Notes: a model not told the origin generated them from the letters alone. DNA of 64,000 nt from Candidatus Stoquefichus sp. SB1 (GCF_001244545.1 NZ_LN852694.1:124001-188000); one strand, 5' to 3'; numbered from the stretch's first letter, positions 10,366 to 20,644 are shown. Numbers and translations: made by a program.

Positions 10366-11748
10366 ATGGAAAGACAAGAGTTTGAAAGTATGACACTTTG
10401 TCCATTAGATGGACGTTACTCAGGTATTAAAGATGCATTAGGTGAATATTTTTCTGAATATGCTTTAGTCAAATATAGAGTTTTTGTTGAAATTCAATGG
10501 TTAAAGTTCTTAATTGAAAATGTTGAAAGTGATATTTTATCACAATTCAATCAAGCTGATATGCCTAAGATTGAAGCTATATCAAAAGAATTTAACTATG
10601 ATTCATTTGCAAAAATTAAAGAAATTGAAGCTACAACAAGACATGATGTCAAAGCTGTTGAATATTTTATTGGCAATACTTTAAAAGATATGGGATATGA
10701 TTATTTAATCAGTTTTGTTCATATTGGATGTACTTCTGAAGATATCAACAATACATCTTATGCCTGCATGTTAAAATATGGTTTAAAAGATGTCTGGTTA
10801 CCTAAAGCTAAAGAATTTGCTGATATCATTGACCAATGGGCTTTACAGCATAAAGATGATGCTATGCTGGCACATACACATGGACAACCTGCAACACCAA
10901 CAACAATTGGTAAGGAATTTAAAGTTTATGCTTATCGTTTCATGTCAAGCATTGAAAATGTTGAAAATGTTCAAATCAAAGCAAAATTCAATGGTGCAAC
11001 TGGAAACTATAGTGCTATTTTAACAGCGTTTCCTAATGTTGATTGGCAAGCAATGGCGAAAAAGTTTGTAGAGGAATATTTAGGATTAACATTCAATCCT
11101 TTAACAACTCAAATTGAAAGTCATGATTATACTTGTCATATTCTTGATGGTATTCGTCATTTTAACAATGTCCTGGTTGATTTTGATGTTGATATGTGGT
11201 TATACATTTCAATGGAATACTTCAAACAAATTCCTGTGAAAGGTGAAGTTGGAAGTAGTACAATGCCTCATAAAGTTAATCCAATTCGTTTTGAAAACAG
11301 TGAAGCTAATGTTGATATGTCAAACAATATCTGTGTTGCTTTATCTAATAAGTTACCTAAGTCTCGTATGCAAAGAGATTTATCAGATTCTTCAGCACAA
11401 AGAAACTTGGGATTAGCAGTTGGATATTCTTTACAGGCAATTAATGAAACAATGAATGGTTTAGCAAAATGTGTTGTGAATACAGAAAAATTAGCAGCTG
11501 ACTTAAATGAAAAATGGGAAGTTCTTGCTGAACCTATTCAAACAATGTTAAGAAAATATGGAAGATCAGATGCATATGATACTTTAAAAGCTTTAACAAG
11601 AGGAAAAAGTATTTCTAAGGAAGATATTATCAAGTTTGCTGAGGGATTAGAAATCTTATCTGATGAAGATCGCGCAACGCTTGTGAATATGACACCCGCT
11701 TCTTATATTGGTTTAGCGAATATTTTAGCTGATATAAAGTTAAAGTAA
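10366..11748 (+). CDS. purB: Adenylosuccinate lyase PurB
   Basis: PurB removes fumarate from SAICAR and from adenylosuccinate. It has 460 residues. Seen: CPLDGRYSG at the N-terminus (E. coli-like subgroup), TRHDVKAVEYF, HTHGQPATPTT with the catalytic His, and the signature loop GSSTMPHKVNPI. The ATG abuts the purL stop with the ribosome site inside purL. It is the last gene of the purine operon; a terminator follows about 50 bp downstream. Confidence 0.97.
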   Translation: MERQEFESMTLCPLDGRYSGIKDALGEYFSEYALVKYRVFVEIQWLKFLIENVESDILSQFNQADMPKIEAISKEFNYDSFAKIKEIEATTRHDVKAVEYFIGNTLKDMGYDYLISFVHIGCTSEDINNTSYACMLKYGLKDVWLPKAKEFADIIDQWALQHKDDAMLAHTHGQPATPTTIGKEFKVYAYRFMSSIENVENVQIKAKFNGATGNYSAILTAFPNVDWQAMAKKFVEEYLGLTFNPLTTQIESHDYTCHILDGIRHFNNVLVDFDVDMWLYISMEYFKQIPVKGEVGSSTMPHKVNPIRFENSEANVDMSNNICVALSNKLPKSRMQRDLSDSSAQRNLGLAVGYSLQAINETMNGLAKCVVNTEKLAADLNEKWEVLAEPIQTMLRKYGRSDAYDTLKALTRGKSISKEDIIKFAEGLEILSDEDRATLVNMTPASYIGLANILADIKLK

Positions 11749-11798
11749 GTGAGGTAATCTAAAATAACTTGGGATTTCGTGAATCTCATCTATCAAAT

Positions 11799-11828
11799 AA
11801 AGTGGGGCTTAACTGACCCCACTTTTTT
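11799..11828 (+). terminator. Terminator after purB (probably bidirectional)
   Basis: Stem AAAGTGGGG / CCCCACTTT with a 9-base loop is followed by TTTTTT. Read on the minus strand, the A/T flanks also fit a terminator for the converging insertion-sequence genes. The hairpin contains the sequence proposed below as the left end of the insertion element. Confidence 0.85.
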
Positions 11829-11844
11829 GTATAGACTTTTTTAA

Positions 11845-12012
11845 TTAGAATCGTTCATTGGATTTTTCTAAAATCTTATCTACTTTTGAAGATATTATCA
11901 TGATTCTTCTATACATATTACTTATGTCTTCCAGTATTTCTTCCAGAACTTCATCTTCTTCAAGAATCCTATTCTCATCGTCCTCCAGAATAAGCTTGTA
12001 TGTCTTTATCAT
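11845..12012 (-). CDS. 55-aa acidic ORF downstream of the transposase
   Basis: The small ORF starts 2 bases after the transposase stop; its AGGAGG site lies inside the last codons of the transposase, so translation is probably coupled. The product is charged and Glu/Asp-rich (EDDENR, LEEDEVLEEILEDI) with predicted helical heptads and no cysteine or membrane segment. I do not recognise a family. It lies inside the proposed element and could be an accessory subunit of the transposition machinery. The call rests on the ribosome site and its position only. Confidence 0.6.
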   Translation of the reverse strand: MIKTYKLILEDDENRILEEDEVLEEILEDISNMYRRIMIISSKVDKILEKSNERF

Positions 12013-12014
12013 TA

Positions 12015-13466
12015 TTATTTGTCCTCCTTTTTTATAATATTGAGATAATAGGTTGTATCACTGTTAAGTGAAAATAAGATTTTGTTTCTGAAACGTTCCC
12101 AGTTCAGGTATCCATTTGATGCATGTTTGATCAGCTTGATGCTTTTATTGCGGTTCTCTACAATCGCAGTATTCATCTTTCTGTTTTTCTCCCTGTCTAC
12201 AATCATAAAGGAATTGATGATTTCCTGCTTCCATCTTGTCAGAGTGTTGGCGAACTGGCTCATCTCTTCTATAGGACAGCACCTGAAGTCGATAATGATT
12301 TCTTCCAGTTTTTTCTTTGCGTCTTCATAATGACACTGTCTGTAGAAACGGGTAACACTGTCCTTAAGGTCATAGGCGATATCAAGTTCTCTGTCATACT
12401 TCACCATATAATCAAACAGATCATAATAGTTGTAGTATCCTTCCAGTCTTCTGTTGTATCTCTTTTCCTCATTGGGATCAAATATTCTGTTGTCAGTTGA
12501 GATGAACATCCAGTTAAATTTTTTAAGCACATAGTAGTGTCTGGATGCTTCCTCGTATATATATTCCTCTTCTTTTGTAAGGCCGATATTCTTCTTTTTT
12601 TGTTGAAGTTCCCTGATCTGTGTCATGTACTTTTTCTGAGCTGATATTCTGACTTTATCCATTCTTCGCCCCAGTTCCTGAACAACATGAAACTTGTCGA
12701 TACAGCAGCTTGCATTGGGAAAGACGTGTCTGGCAACAATCCTGTAGGTTTCCCACATGTCAAACGAACAGTACAGCACCTTTTCACGCTCTTCTCTGGG
12801 AATAAGCATAAAGTAGCTGATCAGGTCATCCTTTTTACGTGTTGGCAGGACATCAACAATCTTCTGGTCAGTACAGTCAACCAGCACACAGACAAATTTG
12901 CTTTTATAAGTCTTGAATGCATAAACCTCATCAATACCCAGACATGCAGGAAGAGGTCTCCTGGAAATACGGACATGATCATCAAAGATATTGATGACGG
13001 AGGTTACTGAAACATGATAACGCCTGGCAACAGATGTGAATGTTTCATTGGGAAGCTTAAGATCTCTGAGGATATTGGATACAGTCGCTACAGAGATTCT
13101 GGAACTTCCAAATACAAAGGGATTGTGTTCAAAGAATGTTTTGTGACAGTGAGGACAGCGATATCTTCTGGCTTCGTATATGATAAAGCACTGGGAATAA
13201 TTAAGAACGGAATGAATAATCTTTTTTTGAGAATAATCCTTAATTTTATCAGTCATCTGACCACATACAGGACACTGATGATATTTGACATTCAGTCTGA
13301 TGCAGATGTAAATTCCATCTGACTGATGGGTGATTCTGAATTCCTGAATATCATCTTTTTCAAGATTGAAGAACTTGAGAATATCATTTTCGGAAATAAT
13401 AGGCATAATGGTAGTATTGAGCAGTTCACCATCTTCCAAAAGAGGTGGTGCATCGATAGCCTTCAT
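12015..13466 (-). CDS. ISL3 family DDE transposase
   Basis: The protein has 483 residues from the ATG preceded by AAAGGAG; the frame is open further upstream, but those codons are not family-like. Two N-terminal zinc motifs are seen, CPVCG and CPHCHKTF, followed by a helix-turn-helix region. The DDE domain begins LGIDEVYAFK, with a second Asp in SFDMWETYR and CIDKFHVVQE. The C-terminal ENRNKSIKLIKHASNGY block is typical of ISL3. No frameshift or internal stop was noticed, so it may be functional. DUF6431-like ORF upstream, small acidic ORF downstream. Confidence 0.92.
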   Translation of the reverse strand: MKAIDAPPLLEDGELLNTTIMPIISENDILKFFNLEKDDIQEFRITHQSDGIYICIRLNVKYHQCPVCGQMTDKIKDYSQKKIIHSVLNYSQCFIIYEARRYRCPHCHKTFFEHNPFVFGSSRISVATVSNILRDLKLPNETFTSVARRYHVSVTSVINIFDDHVRISRRPLPACLGIDEVYAFKTYKSKFVCVLVDCTDQKIVDVLPTRKKDDLISYFMLIPREEREKVLYCSFDMWETYRIVARHVFPNASCCIDKFHVVQELGRRMDKVRISAQKKYMTQIRELQQKKKNIGLTKEEEYIYEEASRHYYVLKKFNWMFISTDNRIFDPNEEKRYNRRLEGYYNYYDLFDYMVKYDRELDIAYDLKDSVTRFYRQCHYEDAKKKLEEIIIDFRCCPIEEMSQFANTLTRWKQEIINSFMIVDREKNRKMNTAIVENRNKSIKLIKHASNGYLNWERFRNKILFSLNSDTTYYLNIIKKEDK

Positions 13467-13534
13467 ATAAAAATCTCCTTTCATCTTGTTTCTAAGACAA
13501 AAGTAACATAGAAAAAGGGAAAGGCATACAAAAG

Positions 13535-13954
13535 TCATGTGGGAAAATAGAAAAGACAAGGATGATTTCTGCGGTTCATCCAGCATAAGGTTATGTATCT
13601 AAGGGGGATATCGTGATATTTATGGATGAGAAAAAAGCGATGAGAGGAATAAGTGAACTGAGAATAATTGACAGATGAACAGATAACAGAGAAATCGGCA
13701 ATTGAATAGGGAATCATTTCCTGAATAAGAACTGCATGAGTCACACCGCAATCAGTGCATTGAACTCTCAGTATTCTGATAACAATATCTCTATTGAAGA
13801 AATCAGTATGACGATCATAGTAGGCATGAAAAGTCCAGCTGTGGGAATGACAACTGGAGCACTCAATTTTATTGAAGTTGATGCTTCTAATCAATCTGTC
13901 ATAAACAAACTGATTGAAAGGCTTGATTTTTTTGTGAGTTTGAATTATTATCAT
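13535..13954 (-). CDS. DUF6431-like zinc-ribbon protein of the IS element
   Basis: The 139-residue protein is read from ATG 13954; a TTG at 13987 in the same frame is an alternative. Two cysteine pairs, ECSSCHSH and QCTDCGVTHAVL, look like a zinc ribbon. I recall such short CxxC/CGxTHA proteins next to ISL3-type transposases under the label DUF6431. The role is unknown; DNA binding or transposase assistance is possible. The gene ends 68 bp before the transposase start on the same strand. Confidence 0.65.
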   Translation of the reverse strand: MIIIQTHKKIKPFNQFVYDRLIRSINFNKIECSSCHSHSWTFHAYYDRHTDFFNRDIVIRILRVQCTDCGVTHAVLIQEMIPYSIADFSVICSSVNYSQFTYSSHRFFLIHKYHDIPLRYITLCWMNRRNHPCLFYFPT

Positions 13955-14185
13955 AGTGTTCTTCAATAGGACAGGATAAATAATCAAACTTTGGTCGGGG
14001 CGATTGTTTATCCATTTTCTTTCTGTAAATTTTATAAAATAATCATATAATGATTTAGAGAAAATATAAAGAGAAAGAACCCCATAGAAATGAAAAGAAG
14101 AAACAATATAAAAAGAAAAGGCACCCCAATAAATTTGAGTGCCAGTAAAAACCCCAGAGATATTTAATTACTCGTAAGTGATTGA

Positions 14186-14211
14186 AACATCTCCAATGGG
14201 GATGTTTTTTT
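14186..14211 (+). terminator. Hairpin with T8 tract beyond the IS right end
   Basis: Stem AACATCTCC / GGGGATGTT (one G-T pair) with loop AAT is followed by eight T. It is a good intrinsic terminator on +, but no + gene precedes it. It may be left over from a gene disrupted by the insertion element, or it may stop transcripts leaving the element. Confidence 0.7.
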
Positions 14212-14314
14212 CAATATAAAAATTGTTAAAAGTTATTTATAAATATGGTTTGTGTGTTTTATGAATAAGTCAAGAAGAGGACTTATATCATTAATAAAGA
14301 GTTATGAAGAAAGG

Positions 14315-14637
14315 ATGAAAAATATGGATAATACTCCTATACAAGGTATAAAACAGACAGAAATTAAAGATTTAATGTATAAAATATAAGGGCAACAGGT
14401 AATGTTAGATTCAGATTTGGCTGAAGTTAAGCAATTTAACAGACAGGTTAAAGATTTCCAAATGATTTCATGTTTCAATTGACAAATGAAGAGTATTTTG
14501 ATGTTATGAGGTGCCAAAAAGGCACCTCAATTGGAGTGGGTGAAAGAAGGTTATGTGGAATCAATCAAATAAGTGATATTTATCATTTCCATCCAATTAT
14601 AGAAAAATTGCTGGATCAAAAGAAAATGATTCTATAA
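14315..14637 (+). pseudogene. Internally deleted ORF6N-family gene
   Basis: The reading starts with IKDLMYKI, then a stop, then GQQVMLDSDLAE, which matches the intact gene at 19649 (IKDLVYVIRGQQVMLDSDLAK). After a frame change it reads NDFMFQLTNEEYFDV, then jumps to LCGINQI, which corresponds to VCCINQI close to the C-terminus of the intact copy. About 200 codons are therefore missing, with at least one stop and one frameshift. It is clearly a dead copy. A strong terminator follows. Confidence 0.85.
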
Positions 14638-14643
14638 TAAGTG

Positions 14644-14681
14644 GGTTAAATAATAGAAATGATTATTTAACCTTTTTCTTT
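14644..14681 (+). terminator. Terminator after the ORF6N pseudogene
   Basis: An 11-bp stem GGTTAAATAAT / ATTATTTAACC with loop AGAAATG is followed by TTTTTCTTTT. It separates the remnant from glpK. Confidence 0.9.
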
Positions 14682-14744
14682 TAGAGGGAAGATGTCTTTT
14701 GATTGTTTAAGGTATGAAATTGTGATTTAATTAAAATAAGGTAG

Positions 14745-16241
<1,497 letters not shown>

Positions 16242-16242
16242 A

Positions 16243-17673
16243 GTGAAAGACATAGTTATTATTGGATGTGGGATTACAGGAAGTTTAATTGCTCATGAAT
16301 TATCAAAATATCAATTGAATGTTGTTGTTTTAGAGAAGAATAATGATGTTGCTTTAGAAGCAACCGGAGCAAATAGTGCCATTGTTCATTCGGGACATGA
16401 TCCTAAACCAAATACTTTAAAAGCAAAATTTAATTTAGAAGGAAATCGTATGTTCCCGGATTTATGTAAAGAATTACAAGTTGATTATCAACAAATTGGT
16501 GCTTTTGTTGTCTCAACAAGTGATGAAGAATCAGAAACTTTAGACCGACTTGAAAAACAGGCGAAAGAGCGAAAAATCCCTTACACAAGACTTCATCGTG
16601 AACAAATTATATCTGAAGAACCACATATTGGAGATACAGTCAAGGAAGCATTATCACTTCCAACAACAGGAATTATAACACCTTGGAAAGTGACAATTGC
16701 AGCAATGGAAGAAGCGATGGAAAATGGAGTTGAACTTTTCTTAAACCATGAAGTCAAAGGAATTGAACCGATATCAAACGGATACCGTATTTTCACAAAT
16801 CAAGACTCATTTGAGACAAAAATGATTATCAATGCAGCTGGTGTTTATGCAGATAAGATTGCTGGATATTTAGAAAATAATCATTATCAGATTACACCTC
16901 GAAGAGGTGAATATTATATTCTTGGAAAATTAACAGAGCCTATTGTTAATCATGTTATTTATCCAACTCCTTCTTCAAAAGGAAAAGGTGTTTTGGTTGT
17001 TCCAACAATTCATGGAAATGTTTTGTTAGGACCAAATAGCGAACCTATATCTGATAAAGATGATGTATCAACAACGGATGCCTTAGATGAAGTCAAAAAA
17101 AATGTTGTAAAAACAGTTAAGGATGTTCCATTTGAAAAAGTCATTAGAACTTTTTCTGGTCTGCGTCCAACAGGAAATACTGGAGATTTTGTGATTAAAG
17201 AAGATGATCTTTATAAAAATTTTATTCATGTTTCTTGTATTGAATCACCAGGATTAACGGCTTCACCGGCAATTGCAAAATATGTGAAAGAAACCTATGT
17301 TGCGAAAGTTTTTCCATTAACTAAAAAAGAACATTATCAAAAACGTCGCGGAGATATTGTTTTATCACATTTGTCATCCAAAGAAAGAAATCAAATGATA
17401 CAAAAAGATGCACGTTTTGGAAAAATCATCTGTCGTTGCGAAAAAATCAGTGAAGGTGAAATTGTTGATGTAATACACCGTTATTGTGGTGCGACAACCA
17501 TTGATGGTGTTAAAAAAAGATGTCGTCCTGGAATGGGAGGATGCCAAGGTGGATTTTGTTCACCAGAGGTTCTTGCAATACTTGCAAGAGAGCTTCATAA
17601 AGATAAGCAGAATATTGAGTATAAAGGACAGCATACCAATATATTACCTGCGAAGGCAAAGGAGGCACTTTAA
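16243..17673 (+). CDS. FAD-dependent glycerol-3-phosphate dehydrogenase-like subunit with [2Fe-2S] domain
   Basis: This protein resembles anaerobic GlpA. It has 476 residues from GTG 16243 (AGGAGG site upstream; the frame is open slightly further). The N-terminus has the FAD motif VIIGCGITGSLIAHELS, followed by a DAO-fold with NAAGVYADKIAG and GLRPTGNTGDF. The C-terminal 90 residues hold a BFD-like iron-sulphur motif: CRCEK and, 33 residues later, CRPGMGGCQGGFC. It starts one base after the glpK stop and its own stop overlaps the next start. The GlpA role is inferred from glpK; members of this family can also act on 2-hydroxy acids. Confidence 0.85.
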   Translation: MKDIVIIGCGITGSLIAHELSKYQLNVVVLEKNNDVALEATGANSAIVHSGHDPKPNTLKAKFNLEGNRMFPDLCKELQVDYQQIGAFVVSTSDEESETLDRLEKQAKERKIPYTRLHREQIISEEPHIGDTVKEALSLPTTGIITPWKVTIAAMEEAMENGVELFLNHEVKGIEPISNGYRIFTNQDSFETKMIINAAGVYADKIAGYLENNHYQITPRRGEYYILGKLTEPIVNHVIYPTPSSKGKGVLVVPTIHGNVLLGPNSEPISDKDDVSTTDALDEVKKNVVKTVKDVPFEKVIRTFSGLRPTGNTGDFVIKEDDLYKNFIHVSCIESPGLTASPAIAKYVKETYVAKVFPLTKKEHYQKRRGDIVLSHLSSKERNQMIQKDARFGKIICRCEKISEGEIVDVIHRYCGATTIDGVKKRCRPGMGGCQGGFCSPEVLAILARELHKDKQNIEYKGQHTNILPAKAKEAL

Positions 17674-18923
17674 TGGAAACACATGATATCGTAATTATTG
17701 GTGGAGGAAGTGCAGGACTCGCAGCAGCGTACGTTGCAAGTCAAAATGGCTGTCATGATATTTTAATTATTGAGCAAGGTGTTGAATGTGGGGGCATATT
17801 GCAGCAATGTATTCATAATGGTTTTGGACTGCACACTTTTAAAGAAGAACTCAGCGGACCAGGGTATGCTCAGCGATTTATTGATCGTGTTGAAAATAAC
17901 CCAGATATTGATATATGGTTGGAAAGTACAGTCATTGAAATGAGAAATGATAAAACTCTCACAGTTGTTTCGCCAAAATATGGTTATTTAGATATTCAGG
18001 CAAAAGCCATTATTTTAGCAATGGGTTGTCGTGAAAGAACACGTGGAGCTATTGATATTAAAGGGACACGCCCTAATGGAATTTATAATGCTGGTCAAGC
18101 ACAAAAATTCTTGAATTTAGATGGTTATTTGGTTGGGAAAAGAGTCTTTATCTTAGGGAGTGGAGATATTGGCTTGATTATGGCAAGAAGAATGACTTTG
18201 GAAGGAGCAAAGGTTTTAGGGGTAGCAGAGTTAATGCCATATTCCAATGGATTAGCCCGTAATATCAAACAGTGTTTAGAAGATTTTAATATTCCTCTTT
18301 ATCTCAGCCATACCATAACAAAAATTGTTGGGAAAGATAATCTTGAAAAAGTTATCATTTCTAAGGTTGATGAAAATCGACAAGTTATACCCGGAACTGA
18401 AAAAGAATTTGAAGTTGATACTTTGTTATTATCAGTGGGATTAATTCCAGAAAATAAATTAAGTGAAGATGCAGGTATTCGTATTCATCCACAGACGAAA
18501 GGTGCTATTGTTGATGAATGTTATATGACATCTATTCCTGGTATTTTTGCTTGTGGAAATGTATTACATGTTCATGATCTTGTGGATTTTGTGACTTCTG
18601 AAGCAAATAAAGCAGGCTATTATGCTGTGCAATATATCAATGGAAAAACTGCAAGTGGGAAACTTTTGAAACAAATTGCTGGTGCTGGTATTTCTTATGT
18701 TCTTCCACAATTTATTCATGCAGATACAAATGAAGATATTGAATGTTCATTAAGAGTGCGCAATCCTCATAAAGCTTGTCAAATCATTATCAAGAGTGGT
18801 GATTTTGAAAAAGTTGTGAAAAAACGTAGTGTGGCTCCAGCAGAAATGGAAAAAGTCATTTTAAAGGCGAGTGATTTAGCTCAAATTCATGATGATATAG
18901 AATGGGAGTTGAGAGAATGTTAA
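17673..18923 (+). CDS. NAD(P)/FAD-dependent oxidoreductase (second dehydrogenase subunit)
   Basis: A pyridine-nucleotide-disulphide-type flavoprotein of 416 residues. Seen: VIIGGGSAGLAAAYVAS for FAD, MGCRERTRG, and the second dinucleotide site VFILGSGDIGLIMARR; the C-terminal part has IFACGNVLHVHDLVDFVTSEA with the FAD-contact Gly-Asn. This gene type follows a GlpA-like subunit and precedes a DUF1667 gene in many anaerobes, and the three probably form one complex passing electrons from G3P to NAD(P) or another carrier. Start overlaps the upstream stop (TAATG). Confidence 0.85.
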   Translation: METHDIVIIGGGSAGLAAAYVASQNGCHDILIIEQGVECGGILQQCIHNGFGLHTFKEELSGPGYAQRFIDRVENNPDIDIWLESTVIEMRNDKTLTVVSPKYGYLDIQAKAIILAMGCRERTRGAIDIKGTRPNGIYNAGQAQKFLNLDGYLVGKRVFILGSGDIGLIMARRMTLEGAKVLGVAELMPYSNGLARNIKQCLEDFNIPLYLSHTITKIVGKDNLEKVIISKVDENRQVIPGTEKEFEVDTLLLSVGLIPENKLSEDAGIRIHPQTKGAIVDECYMTSIPGIFACGNVLHVHDLVDFVTSEANKAGYYAVQYINGKTASGKLLKQIAGAGISYVLPQFIHADTNEDIECSLRVRNPHKACQIIIKSGDFEKVVKKRSVAPAEMEKVILKASDLAQIHDDIEWELREC

Positions 18924-19279
18924 AAGAAATGATTTGTATCACATGTCCAGTTGGATGTCATTTGACTGTTAAACAGGAGGGAGACGATATTGAAGTTACA
19001 GGCAATACTTGTCCAAGAGGAAAACAATACGCAATTGCAGAAATGACAAACCCAACGCGTATGTTGACAACGACAGTTGTGATTAAAAATGCGATTTATC
19101 ATCAACTACCAGTCATATCTTCTTCACCTATTCCTTTTGGGAAAATAGCGGATACAATGAAGTTGTTAAAAGAAGTAGAAGTAGAAGCACCAGTTCATGA
19201 AAAAGATGTTATTGTGAAAGATATTTTTGGATTAGGTATTGATATCATCGCAAGTCGTAGTATGAAGAAAGCAGGGTAA
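18917..19279 (+). CDS. DUF1667 iron-sulphur-type protein, third subunit
   Basis: A 120-residue protein from ATG 18917 with GGGAG about 8 bases upstream; an in-frame ATG at 18902 is less likely. The N-terminus has ITCPVGCHL and, after 20 residues, TCPRGKQYA, which gives four cysteines able to hold an Fe-S cluster. The rest matches the DUF1667 pattern (NPTRMLTTTV). It overlaps the upstream gene by 7 bp. It is probably an electron-transfer subunit of the G3P dehydrogenase; a similar small protein occurs with the same two flavoproteins in clostridia. Confidence 0.85.
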   Translation: MLKEMICITCPVGCHLTVKQEGDDIEVTGNTCPRGKQYAIAEMTNPTRMLTTTVVIKNAIYHQLPVISSSPIPFGKIADTMKLLKEVEVEAPVHEKDVIVKDIFGLGIDIIASRSMKKAG

Positions 19280-19526
19280 GAATATAAAATAATTATGGGT
19301 ATGTGGTGATACAATGAAAGTATGATGTTAGGTATGATATCACTTATGTTAAAGGAATTGTCACTAGTGTTTCTTTGATGATAGAAGTTGAAAAAAAGCT
19401 TTGCAAGAGTTTGATGATTCAGAAGTCATTATTTATGGAAAAAACACTATGCCCAATATATTTCTTCAATGGTGATTTCTGGTTATTGATTTCAAATCTC
19501 TTCTTTAACAATGGTTAAAAGGGATG
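19280..19526. other. Spacer with no recognisable gene
   Basis: Between the DUF1667 gene and the promoter at 19527 I see only short, stop-interrupted reading frames. No terminator with a clear T-tract stands directly after the glp operon. The stretch looks like decayed coding sequence, but I cannot assign it. Confidence 0.4.
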
Positions 19527-19554
19527 TTGCTTTTTGCAATTAACGTGTTATAAT
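19527..19554 (+). promoter_or_regulatory. Promoter of the ORF6N gene
   Basis: TTGCTT at 19527 and a perfect TATAAT at 19549 are separated by 16 bp. The transcript would begin shortly before the hairpin at 19573. Confidence 0.7.
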
Positions 19555-19572
19555 AAAAGTACGGAAGTTTTC

Positions 19573-19630
19573 GAGGTAAAATGAATAATACATGCTCATA
19601 TGTGTTTTCACTTTGCCTCTTTTATTTTAA
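19573..19630 (+). promoter_or_regulatory. Leader hairpin / possible attenuator before the ORF6N gene
   Basis: GAGGTAAAATGA pairs with TCACTTTGCCTC (11 of 12 positions), and the stem is followed by TTTTTATTTT before the ribosome site of the next gene. Standing between a promoter and a start codon, a terminator-like hairpin suggests attenuation, or a relic terminator kept as a leader. Confidence 0.6.
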
Positions 19631-19648
19631 GAAAGAGAGGAATTTGAA

Positions 19649-20644
19649 ATGAACGGAAATGAAGAAAGTATTGCAGTAATGGAGAAGGTTGAGATTAAAG
19701 ATTTAGTCTATGTAATAAGAGGACAACAAGTAATGTTAGATTCTGATTTAGCAAAATTGTATGGTTATACTGTGAAAAGACTAAATGAGCAAGTTAAAAG
19801 AAATATTGAAAGGTTTCCAGAGGATTTTATGTTTCAATTGACGCATGAAGAAATGATTGAAGTATCGAGGTCGCAATTTGCGACCTCGATACAAACAATT
19901 GGTATAAAAGGAGGAAGAACTTATAAGATATTTGCATTTACAGAACAAGGAATTTACATGTTATCAACTGTTTTGAAAGGTGATTTAGCAATAGAACAAA
20001 GTATTTTAATTATGAGAACCTTTAAAGAGATGAGACATTATATTGCAGAAAATAATCAACTTTTTAATAATCAGGATATTCTTTTTATGAGTCATAGACT
20101 AGTTAAACATGAAGAAGATATAAATCAAATAAAAGAATATATGGCAACAAAAGAAGATATCAAAGTGATTATGGATAAGTTTGTTGATGTAGATAATATA
20201 AAGCAGATTGTTATTTTAAATAATCAGCAATTTGAAGCCAATGATGCTTATATAGAAATCTATAAGAAAGCCAAACATTCTATTTATATTGTTGATGACT
20301 ATATTAATATCCATACATTATCTTTATTAACTGCTAAGCATAAAGATGTAGAAGTTATTATATTCTCTGATAATAAAGGAATAAGAAGAAATCAATTAAA
20401 TGAATTAGAATTTGATAATTTTAATAAAGAATATCCAACAATTTCAATAAAGAAAAATAATGGGCAATGTCATGATAGATTTATTATTTTAGATTATAAA
20501 TTGGATACAGAAAAAGTCTATCATTGTGGAGCATCAAGTAAAGATGCAGGGAAGAAAGTTTGTTGTATCAATCAAATTATGAAATCTGAAATGGTTTATA
20601 ACATCGTTGATTGTTTGTTAACAAATGAAGAATACTCATTTTAA
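19649..20644 (+). CDS. ORF6N-domain protein with C-terminal PLD-like domain
   Basis: The 331-residue protein has an N-terminal ORF6N domain (about 15-115: VEIKDLVYVIRGQQVMLDSD, KRLNEQVKRN, EDFMFQLTHEE), a DNA-binding type typical of phage regulators. A middle helical part follows. The C-terminal region (about 185-331) contains HDRFIILD (H275, R277, D282), a variant of the phospholipase-D HxKx4D motif with Arg for Lys, and GASSKDAG at 294-301. The C-terminal part may be a nuclease-like or toxin-like fold; this is inference. Own promoter and leader hairpin. Two deleted copies of the same gene lie nearby (14315 and 20654). Confidence 0.8.
   Translation: MNGNEESIAVMEKVEIKDLVYVIRGQQVMLDSDLAKLYGYTVKRLNEQVKRNIERFPEDFMFQLTHEEMIEVSRSQFATSIQTIGIKGGRTYKIFAFTEQGIYMLSTVLKGDLAIEQSILIMRTFKEMRHYIAENNQLFNNQDILFMSHRLVKHEEDINQIKEYMATKEDIKVIMDKFVDVDNIKQIVILNNQQFEANDAYIEIYKKAKHSIYIVDDYINIHTLSLLTAKHKDVEVIIFSDNKGIRRNQLNELEFDNFNKEYPTISIKKNNGQCHDRFIILDYKLDTEKVYHCGASSKDAGKKVCCINQIMKSEMVYNIVDCLLTNEEYSF

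Larger units (their letters stand above)
11803..14156 (-). mobile_element. ISL3-like insertion sequence, ends uncertain
   Basis: Three minus-strand ORFs (DUF6431-like, ISL3 transposase, 55-aa ORF) form one unit between purB and the glp region. Candidate imperfect terminal inverted repeats are TGGGGCTTAACTGACCC reading inward from 11803 and TGGGGTTTTTACTGGC reading inward on the minus strand from 14156. No convincing 8-bp target duplication is seen next to these points, so the ends may be off or the target copy decayed. The ORFs are intact. Confidence 0.6.

Noticed and set aside
12082-13511. Several plus-strand frames of 60-125 codons opposite the transposase
   Set aside because: They lack ribosome sites and family motifs and lie antisense to an intact DDE transposase.
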